Source: Myotis daubentonii (lineage: Eukaryota > Chordata > Mammalia > Chiroptera > Vespertilionidae). From it: DNA of 64,000 bases. The DNA is taken from positions 14,803,715-14,867,714 of the forward strand of contig NC_081844.1 of NCBI RefSeq assembly GCF_963259705.1, in the 5' to 3' direction. Under the pieces are notes generated by a model. That model was given only the letters and a program-made list of their open reading frames with translations, ran no database searches and was not told where the DNA came from. The number at the start of each line of letters is the position of its first letter. Within the stretch, counting starts at the first letter, position 1. The position numbers were made by a program, and so were the translations under genes. Below are positions 55,616 through 64,000 of the stretch, in pieces.

Positions 55616-55929
55616 TAGAACCTTCCCTTGAGGGGTTCAACATGTAATTGTATTGAGAAGACATATGCATAAAGACAGGATATGCCAAATAGCAAGAGGC
55701 ACCAAAGGATTCAGAATGAGAAGGATCAATTCTAGATGGGGTGTCAGAGAAGGTAGGATCGATTATATTTTGATAAATAAAAGGGAAAAATCAAATTTTC
55801 CAAGTTGGATTTCCACGTTGGAGGAACATGAGCACGGGGGCATGAAAAGGTGTGAAAGTGTGAACCATGCCTAGGAAATAGTGAGCCAATGAATGAAACC
55901 CTGTTTATCATGCCAACACAAAGATGACT
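55616..55929. other. Unassigned sequence
   Basis: No gene or repeat recognised. Confidence 0.4.
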
Positions 55930-56460
55930 TACAGTATTACACCATCAACTATTGCTGAGTAACAAATACCGCAGAGCTTAGTGGCTTGGAACAACAACAA
56001 CCAGTGAATTGTTCACAGTTCTGCATTCTGCACTGGACTCAGGAGCCTGGTTTCTCTCTGCTCCTCATCAGCTCATGGTTCCATCAGGACAGGAAAATCC
56101 AGGAAGGCCTCACACAACGTCTGGCACTCCAGCCAGGGTGACTGCAATGGCTTGGCTGCTAGATGTCCTTCTCCCTCTCCTCATGGTCTCTCATACTCCA
56201 GGGCCTCTTTCTCCCCAAGAATTCACATCCTCAAGGAAGCTAAGCCAGGTTTTCTTGCATGGCAATCAAGAGAGCAAAAGCAAAAGCTACAATGCATCTT
56301 ACGGCCAAGGTCACTTCTATAAGATTTTACTTGTCGAAGCAAGTCATAGGGACAGTCCAGATTCAGTGAGGAGGGGACTATACAGGGTATGAATTCAAGG
56401 AAGCACAACTCATTGGGTATCTACCACAAATACCAGATAGGAAATCACACACCTGCCTTG
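55930..56460 (+). repeat. Ancient interspersed repeat, family not assigned
   Basis: ATTGCTGAGTAACAAATACC, TTAGTGGCTTGGAACAACAA, GTCGAAGCAAGTCATAGG and CAGTGAGGAGGGGACTATAC occur in the order of a common mammalian repeat beginning ATTGCTGYRTAACAAA. I could not name the family with confidence. Confidence 0.5.
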
Positions 56461-58344
56461 GAAGAGCTTATTGACTAGTGGCCTGGCTACCTGAAAAGGC
56501 AGGTAAAGGGGAAATATGTCTAGGAATGTAAGACTGGGAACAGAGCATCGAGGACATTGAATAAAAAGCTAAGGAATTTAGAGTTCATTCAAGAGTTTTA
56601 AAATGCAAAAATCCCTAGAAGTGATACTTTAAGCCTTTACCAGCCAACATCTTAGACGAACTTGATCACCTGTGCAAGTAAGATAAACTAGAAGCCTGGG
56701 CCTCTCCAAAAAGATTAGGTAAATTGCACGGACTGTGTGTTCCCATCACCTACATCGGACCATACCACCACTTTATAGAGGGGTCAGGAAAGAGACTCTG
56801 ATTGCTTGTTGGCTTCTTTCTCTCTTCAGCCCTCCTACCCTTCTTTTGTCAAGGTAAGTCTTACTTCAGACAGTAACATGGAAATTAACAGCAAAGAGAA
56901 AACTGAAAATTATGGGTCCAACTTAACTAATTACTTGGATAATGACTGTTTCTTATCTGACCATCTCTCTCCTCTCCTCACATTTCACACCTGGAAAACC
57001 CAGGGTAGCAAGAAGCCTGGGCCTGCTCGGGTCCCACAGTTCTCCTAATGATCTACTTCACCTGCAGGTGACCACCTACAGCCCTGAACGATAGCATGAA
57101 GCCATAAGATGTTGCCAATAACACCTAACAAATTGCATCAAGAGCTGCAGCCCATTCATTTCCACCAACGGGCGACCACTTCTCCACAGTCACCTCCACA
57201 ACAGGAAGCAGCTCCTGGGCAGGAATAAGGTGCCTGTAACTTGGTGAGTGTTCATGTGGATGTGGAGCTGGACCCCTAGCAAAGTATGGTGAGCATCCCC
57301 TCTACTAAGAGATTGTTCCTAGGGGTCCATGTTGGGTCAGCAGTGTCCCATTCAAATAAGACCCAGCTGTGCTCAGCACTTCCTGGCAAAGTGTGTGTTT
57401 GGTTCCCTCCCACTTCCCATCTCAGTGCTTCCTTCCAAGTCTTCACCCATCTTTCAAGTTTCCTGCCCCGTCACAAAAAGTTTCCCTACACCTCTAAATC
57501 ATCCTTTCATCTCCATTATTAAAATCTGATTCCCAGGTCAGTATGATTGCAGCTAGCTGTGTGGATGAGTAAATATATATTTAATAGAAAGGTTCTTAGT
57601 AACACAAAGAAATTAATATCTCCTGGTGGCATTTCAGTGAGTATCGAGAACAGACAAGGGAGATATTTGGAGGCTTGTGATGGTCCAGGATCTCAAGATA
57701 GTTTTCTTATCTAAGGAAAAGTTGAACCAGACAGAGAAAGGAATGAGGGAAGGGTACAGACTCTACCTAACCTCTGACATCTCACTCCTCCCACCCACCC
57801 CTGCCACATCACTGTATCATCCACCTTTCGTGCACACAGACTAAAGAATGAGAGCCACATGCCACACACATAAACAAGCCCTACATCACATTCCTACCAT
57901 AAACCATTTTGAAATACCCAGAGGCGAGGATTATTTCCATTTGAAATCATCTCTGACGTCACTCATCAAGTCTGACAACGGTAACTTTCCACTAAGACAA
58001 CGGATGCTAACTCAAGCCTGGGGGGCCACAGTGAGATGCCAAGTGATTCAAAATAAAGGAAAAGAGGGGGGGCGAAAGAGAAGAAACAAGACACACTGGG
58101 CAAGTAGCACCATCTAGAGGGTTTACAAGGTAAAACTGTTTTTCTGGCAAATACAGACCTGGAACTTTTCTCCAATAGTGAAAGGTAAAGGCAAACATCT
58201 GCCTAGGGCCCAGATCTGAGATGACTGTGAGCCCATGTGGCCCACCTGGGGCGGCTAGACCGGAAGCTCTGTGCCCAGGTCCAGGCATCAATTCACACAT
58301 TGGAGTAACACCAGAACCCAGAGAACTTCCTCTGAGACACAGTA
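56461..58344. other. Mostly unassigned sequence
   Basis: No gene recognised. 57390-57530 may be L2-derived (CACTTCCCATCTCAGTGC and following). A second CRE palindrome, TGACGTCACTCA, starts at 57954. Confidence 0.4.
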
Positions 58345-58600
58345 GAGAGCAGGACAAATACTGCATGATTCCACTTATCTAAACATCTAAAATAGTCAGA
58401 CTTCTAGAATCAGAGAATAGAGTGGTGCTGGCCAGAGGCTGGGAGGAGAGGAGCTGGGAGCTGTCGTTCGGAGGGGATAGAGGTTCAGTTACACAAGGTA
58501 AATAAGTTCCAGAGACCTGCTGTGAACACTGTGCCTGTAGTTAACAAGACTGGGTTGTACACTTAAATATTTATTGTTCTCACAGTAAAAGAAAAAGAGA
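58345..58600 (+). mobile_element. L1 3' UTR
   Basis: GGACAAATACTGCATGATTC, CCACTTATCTAAACATC, GGTGCTGGCCAGAGGCTGGG and GACTGGGTTGTACACTTAAA follow the L1M 3' UTR. Confidence 0.7.
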
Positions 58601-59122
58601 GACACTGTAGATGGAATTTCTGCTCAGGGCTAGCAGGGGATAGAATAGGACAACAGTGCCTCTGGGGCACATCTGTGATTCCGGGAAAACAAAAAATTGA
58701 GATCCGTGTTTCTAAGTAATAAATGGAATTTTTTTTAATGTGGGTGATTAATGGTTTCACATTCAAGCAACTGAATTCAATATTTTCTTTAGAAATATCA
58801 GCTTTCAGTTTCAAAAAAAATAAACATTATCTGACTTTTATTCAGAATTCCAATCTCACCTTTAGGAAACAGCGCTCTTGCTTTGGGATTGCTAGGAAAT
58901 GTGCCTCCAGCAGTGAGCACAGGCCGATCTCCTTCAGCCCCCTGAGTGGCCGGGATGGAAGGATCCCCAGGGTTAGGGCTCCTGCGGGAGTTGGAGGGAA
59001 GAGAGGCAGCAGACCCACTATCTTCCAAGCCTATCTGAGTCATTAAAAGGAGACTCAAAAAAATCAATTGAATCCAACCTTTCATTTTAGTGACAAAAAA
59101 ACACAACAACAAACAAAAGCTC
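58601..59122. other. Unassigned sequence
   Basis: No gene or repeat recognised. Confidence 0.4.
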
Positions 59123-59409
59123 TGGCTTCTGGGCAAGATGGCGGTGTAGGTAAATGCAGTACTCAAATCCTCCCACAACCACATCAAAATTACAACTAAA
59201 CTACAGGACAATCATCATTCAGAACCACCTGAATTCTAGCTAAATGGAAGTCCTACAACTGTGGTGGGCAGTTAGACACATGAGCAGAGCAAGGACGATG
59301 GGCCAGGTACAGAAGGTCACCAGGGTGGAAAGCCCTGGGTGACTAGCAAAGGACAATTGTAGGGTAGGACCTCATCCCCAGGGTGAGCTTTCCTCCCCTA
59401 GCATATCGC

Positions 59410-59985
59410 TGGTCATGTGGCTAGAACCCCCTGACCTTTCCTCCTTAGAGATAACATCTCAGTTGTATTTCAGTTCCAGGCCCAGAAAAGCAAGAAAACC
59501 AGACAATCAACACCATAGCTGACATCAGGACCAGCTGCATTGAAGAATGACCCCTGCCCTCGCATTGACCAATCAATCCGTGCAGACCCAGATCCTGAAA
59601 GGCACATCTGGAAAGCTGCTGAATATTCTATTGAGGAATTCCCCCTGTTACCTGCCTAACAATTTCCACCTTTAAAATCCTTAGAACAGAGGACCCAGTG
59701 TGCTCTCCTTCCCAGGAGCACCCTGCACCCTTCCATCCTCTTTCCTTCCTGCCCCAGGTGCGTCACCTTGACCTTCCTCACTCCCAGGTTCCAAGGGCCC
59801 TTCCTTTGCCTCTATAACTTGTTTCCTCAGCCCATTTCTTCTATGAATTATTTCTTCTACCTCTGTGATTTTCTAAATAAATGTTCTCTTATAGTTTGAG
59901 TCTTGGCTATGAATTCTTTCCTAGCCAGAACTCAAGTACCAAAGTTGCTGAATCCAGGTCTAGTCTGACCCCACCAGTCTAACAC
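59410..59985 (+). mobile_element. LTR-like insertion in the L1 5' UTR
   Basis: Interrupts L1 5' UTR sequence. Contains a TTTAAAATCCTTAG TATA-like box (about 59671), a C-rich R-like part, and AATAAATGTTCTCTTATAG with downstream TG-rich sequence. The ends and target duplication are not resolved. Confidence 0.4.
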
Positions 59986-60527
59986 TCAGTGCCATTCCCA
60001 CTGCATCCAATGCAACTAATGATGCAAAGAAGAAGCCACCTTGAGACTGGTTGGAGGGGTGGAGACTCAGAACAGGCTGGTCCCATACCTACATGTGGCA
60101 GGGGACATCTCATCTGTGGAGATTCCCCCTGAGGAATGAGGGATTCTTACTCAGCCTCAGTGGCTATGAGCTCCAGCACTGGGGCAGAAGCTTAAAGGGC
60201 ACCAGGGACATACGGCAAAGAACTGAATTGTCCAGCATCAGGGAAAGAGGTTGGGGAACAGCTTTCTCCCAGACAGAAGTGCTGGCAGAGGCCATTGTTC
60301 TTTTTCTGAGCCCAGCCCTTGCAGAGCAGCAGGTAGGCGCCATATCTGAGTCTCCATCAACTCATCTAGCTAACACCATTAGTCATGCCCTGATGATTCC
60401 TTGAGATTCTGCCTCACAGAATTCTTAGCCCCACCCAAGCTGTTTCCAGTGGCTTTTTCATATGAACAGTCTGTCTTAGCTCATGCTTCAGACATTCCTA
60501 AAATCTCTCAAACAAGCAGTATTTGGG

Positions 60528-61868
60528 AGAAACCAAGATGGCGGCATAGGTTAACGCTGGAGATTGCTGCCTCGAACAACCACTTCAAAAAACAACTAAA
60601 AGACGGAACGGACATCATCCAGAACCACAGGAAGGCTGGCTGAGTGGAAATTCTACAACTAGGAGGAAAGAGAATATCATACCCAGACTCAGAGGAGGCG
60701 CAGTGCTGAAGTGAAATACTAAGGTGCGGAGTGCACGTGGAGCAGGCTGGAGGCGGAGGGCGCAGTTGTTGTTTTCAATCGGGAGGGAGTTTCAGACTCT
60801 GAGCTCCAGATCCGGGCAAGTCTCTAGGGACCCAGACTCAAACGGGAGAAGTGGGACTGTCTGGCTTCGGTCGGAACTCGAAGGCAGCTTTCTCTCCGAG
60901 GTTTGCAGCGATTGCTGGGACTCTGTGAGGCAGAGCCCCTAGGGACAGAACTGAGAGCAGTCATAACTGATCACTCCGGCCCGCCCTGTAGATCCCCGGG
61001 GACCCGCCCCAACCAAGCCCTGCGCAGAGCCATTTGCCGGATAGCCTCAGGCAAACGCTAGATTAGCACCGCCCTAGAGATCCAGCACAGAAGCTCTCCC
61101 ACTGCAGACACAGCAGACTCTCATAGCCAGTTAGCCTGGAGGTCAAATCACCCGCGGTATTGCCGACAACAATCAAGGCTTAACTACACCAAGACACATC
61201 ATAATTAAAATGTCAAGAGCAAAAGACAAAGACAGAATCTTAAAAGCAGCAAGAGAAAGAAAGTCAGTTACCTACAAGGGAGTACCCATACGACTGTCAG
61301 CTGATTTCTCAACAGAAACTTTGCAGGCCAGAAGAGAGTGGCAAGAAATATTCAAAGTGATGAATACCAAGAACCTACAACCAAGATTACTTTACCCAGC
61401 AAAGCTATCATTCAGAACTGAAGGTCAGATAAAGAGCTTCACAGATAAGGAAAAGCTAAAGGAGTTCATCACCACCAAACCAGTATTATATGAAATGCTG
61501 AAAGGTATCCTTTAAGAAGAGGAAGAAGAAGAAAAAGATAAAGATACAAATTATGAACAACAAACATGCATCTATCAACAAGTGAATCTAAGAATCAAGT
61601 GATTAAATAATCTGGTGATCATAATAGAATCAGGGACATAGAAAGGGAATGGACTGACTATTCTTGGGGGGGAAAGGGGTGTGGGAGATGCAGGAAGAGA
61701 CTGGACAAAAATCGTGCACCTATGGATGAGGACAGTGGGTGGGGAGTGAGGGCAGAGGGTGGGGCAGGAACTGGGAGGAGGGGAGTTATGGGGGGAAAAA
61801 AGAGGAACAAATGTAATAATCTGAACAATAAAGATTTAATTAAAAATAAATAAATAAAAATAAAAAAA
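60528..61868 (+). mobile_element. Mini-HAL1: L1 5' UTR + ORF1 C-terminus + L1 3' UTR
   Basis: A complete 1.34-kb non-autonomous retroelement. It begins AGAAACCAAGATGGCGGCAT (L1 promoter start with YY1 site), has about 650 bp of GC-rich L1 5' UTR, then joins the last third of ORF1 (about 61180-61515). A G-rich 3' UTR follows (GGGGAAAGGGGTGTGGGAG), then CAATAAAGATTTAATT and an A-rich tail. An 18-bp duplication AAACAAGCAGTATTTGGG flanks it (60510-60527 and 61869-61886). No ORF2 sequence is present, so it would depend on L1 proteins supplied in trans. Confidence 0.85.
61210..61515 (+). pseudogene. L1 ORF1p C-terminal domain, open but N-truncated
   Basis: 101 codons, uninterrupted, ending in TAA. 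The protein matches the ORF1p C-terminal RNA-binding region: ILKAARERK (residues 10-18), PIRLSADFS (26-34), ETLQARREW (36-44) and LLYPAKLSF (60-68). The conserved region starts upstream of the ATG, at about 61180 (TPRHIIIK), so ORF1p's N terminus, coiled coil and RRM are missing and the ATG is probably fortuitous. It is about a third of full ORF1p. The intact frame may reflect youth rather than selection. Confidence 0.75.
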
Positions 61869-62700
61869 AAACAAGCAGTATTTGGGGTCAGTGTACCCCA
61901 TACTTTTCACTAGTGGCAATCAGCCTTTTTCACAGCTTGGCCTCTCCTGGGCACCTCCAACTTCAGCACAAGAAGCAGCCATCTGCAGATCACTATGGAG
62001 CTCATGCTGGGTGGCCACTGGCAGAATACAGGTAGTTGAAGGAATGGGCTCTGGATTGGTTGGTTTGCATACAAATGGTGGCTTGTAGGCCATACATTTA
62101 CTGTCTCTAGGAGTTGGCTAGCCCTGGGAGGGACAGTTCCTCCAGGGTCAGCAAGGCTCCAGATGTCACAGCATAGGAAATACGGGTTTATACCCCTGGG
62201 TCATACAGGGGTTTCATGGCAGACAGATATGTAGGACCCACGACTCTCATCATGAAGGTTAGCTGGAGCCAGCCCCCAGGCAACCCCTCACCTAATCTGC
62301 CTGCACCTCCAGCTTTCAAGCCAGGACAGTTTTTCTTAGGGAACTTATTCATTGATTTTGGGAGGCTTCCTTTTCTAACTGATAGTTCAATTTTCTCCTT
62401 GTAGAACTCCTTCTTTTCTAACAACAGTGTCATTACCTACACATTATACACATGATCACATGGTCACACTGCTCCTGTCTGGGGCTCACACTAGTTGCTA
62501 AGTTTACCTAGACCTTTCAGGACTTGGTGAACTAGCACACAGCAAGGCAGACCCTGGAATGGGCTCAATGGGCTCTCAGTGTTCCCCTGGGGCTGGACAG
62601 GATTGGAGAAGGCTGTTCTAAGCAGTTCTAGGCACTGGGAGGGGCTGTCCCTGGAGGGTCCAGCAAGCCTCTGCCATCACAGTTCTAGTGAAGGGTAACA

Positions 62701-63389
62701 AGGTGTTCCCTCCCACCAGGAACAAGCCCCAGCCCCAGGGAGAACAGGACTATGAGGTCCAGACATATCAGCAAGCTTCAGCTGGGAGGCACAGGTTTGA
62801 GTCACGGGACTCTGGCACCCAGACAGGTGAGAAGAGTGGAACAGACACTGCTAAGTAGTCAGAGCAGGAAGCTAGTGTCAAGTGGGCTCCTGATGTAGGT
62901 ACAAACCGCCACATCCAGCATGGTGCCTGCGGGGCACTCAGTAAATACCGGATCAATAAAGGGACAAATGACAAAAATATATGGCAAAGGCTCAGGCTAT
63001 GGAACTTGGAAAAAGATCCCTATTATAAGGCCAAATTCATTTATAATATGGTGGAGAGGAAATAAGGCAGAGGTCTGTGGCTGGAGCATATGTCCAGACT
63101 TTACTGTGTGTGTGTCTGTTTGTGCCTCTGTGTGTCCATGTGGGGTTGGGGGGGGAGGGGGGATGGGTCTGGGGGGACTGGTACAGAGCTGAGCCAGTGT
63201 AGAGTGCTCTTACCTGGCATTAAAGTTGTTCTGAAAACTGGTCTGAGTGAGCCTGCAGTGGAGGATGAGGCTTATTCTGCAGAAAAGCACCGCAGGGGAA
63301 GTGGGAAGGGTGAGGGTGGGGTTAGGATTGGATTCGGGTTAGAGCTGGCAGAGGGATGAAAGGTAAGTAAATGCTGGCAGCATATACTA
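62701..63389. other. Unassigned sequence with an L2 3' end
   Basis: 62905-62970 (CATGGTGCCTGCGGGGCAC, CAGTAAATACCGGATCAATA) looks like an L2 3' end. G-rich sequence at 63140-63180. No gene recognised. Confidence 0.45.
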
Positions 63390-63480
63390 TTTTTTAATTT
63401 ATTTTTATTGTTGAAAGTAATACAGACGTATCCTTTTTCCCCCCATTGACCCTTTCTAACCTGTTCCTCCCCCCATCCCT
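63390..63480 (-). mobile_element. L1 3' terminus
   Basis: The plus strand reads TTTTTTAATTTATTTTTATTG, TTGAAAGTAATACAGACG, TATCCTTTTTCCCCCC. The complement ends CAACAATAAAAATAAATT, typical of bat L1 tails. Confidence 0.5.
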
Positions 63481-64000
63481 GGCAGCAAATACTTCTGAAA
63501 GCATAAGGTTGAAACTCCTAAAGCACCTTCTTCCTGTCCTTGGGCCTGACAGCCACAAGAGGCAACTCTCCCCGGCTTCCCAGTTCTCAAACCCATGTCG
63601 CCACCACCAGTGTGGGAGGGACATCATTCGATTCTCAATCAACCCATGTTTGAGCACTTCAATACCCATGCCACTGAACATGACAGAGAGCCCCTCTGAT
63701 CAGAGGGACACTGGGTAGGTCACAGTTCACCATCCCACAACTACACAGGCAAGCACACACCCATGCACGCTGCCGTCCTAGGCGCCACTCATTAACTCAT
63801 ACTAAAGCATTTAAAGTGTAGTTAAAATGTAAAAATGCATTCTCAAAGATGTCACAGTAAGTCAGTATTTGCAATCAAGAGGTCATCTAATCAGAGGTAG
63901 ATGTGAGGGAGAACATCCCCCCTCCCCAGTCTCCCATCTCATTGCACATGTGTCATTTTAGCTACTTGAGTGCTCTGGTCATTGTCCCATATTAAGCCAC
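63481..64000. other. Unassigned sequence
   Basis: No gene or repeat recognised to the end of the window. Confidence 0.4.

Larger units (their letters stand above)
59123..62700 (+). mobile_element. Bat L1 5' UTR, interrupted twice
   Basis: Starts TGGCTTCTGGGCAAGATGGCGG, the usual L1 5' end with a YY1-type AAGATGGCGG. After an LTR-like block it resumes with GAGATTCCCCCTGAGGAATG and runs to 60527, then, after the mini-HAL1, from 61887 with GTGTACCCCATACTTTTCAC to at least 62172. 62173-62700 shows a partial repeat of the same pattern. No ORF1 or ORF2 follows, so this is an orphan 5' region. Confidence 0.6.

Noticed and set aside
1..64000. CRISPR-like arrays or bacterial operon structure
   Set aside because: The only regular repeats are microsatellites; gene density and repeat content are mammalian.

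Overview
The window is mammalian and almost certainly from a vespertilionid-type bat. The evidence is about nineteen tRNA-derived Ves SINEs on both strands, six HeliBat-type rolling-circle elements (5' TC end, 3' hairpin plus CTRR, inserted between A and T), and one SPIN-type hAT element with an 8-bp duplication. These lie over an ancient placental background of MIR, L2, HAL1, L1M, MLT2-like, MER5-like and Tigger-like remnants. No intact host protein-coding gene, exon chain, rRNA, tRNA, snRNA or CRISPR array could be supported. Long open frames are rare and nearly all fall in simple repeats, SINEs or decayed L1. All family names come from reading the sequence by eye; no database search was run.

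Layout. 1-84 is the 3' end of a HeliBat. 85-2445 is an old L1 on the minus strand with its 5' end at the right. From 2446 to about 9900, several sense L1 pieces are broken up by a solo LTR (2702-3171), three Ves SINEs, a HeliBat and an LTR-like insert. 9960-13260 is mostly unassigned sequence, then Ves SINEs (one nested in another) and a HeliBat. 14170-15430 is a HAL1 remnant and 16094-16260 a GATA array. 17800-24430 has MIRs and Ves SINEs, including a tandem pair sharing a target site. 24945-27456 is a large inverted repeat enclosing a HeliBat that carries a broken Rep N-terminal region. 30555-31490 is a three-level nest of MIR, Ves and HeliBat, with a second, inverted HeliBat next to it. 33010-35735 holds MIR and L1 with Ves insertions. 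36570-37390 is an MLT2-like LTR carrying a Tigger piece and simple repeats. 39370-43520 has Ves, MIR and L2. 46300-47000 is HAL1 on the minus strand. 48880-49941 is a retrocopy of an actin-related protein gene, most like ACTRT3. 51917-52141 is SPIN. 59123-62900 is a bat L1 5' untranslated region interrupted by an LTR-like block and by a complete 1.34-kb mini-HAL1 element.

The most informative items are the mini-HAL1 (an L1 5' region joined to the ORF1p C-terminal domain and an L1 3' region, flanked by an 18-bp duplication), the HeliBat with the Rep fragment, the inverted repeat around it, and the nested insertions that give an order of events. Nothing here acts as an operon or pathway; the window reads as intergenic or intronic sequence shaped by successive transposon waves.
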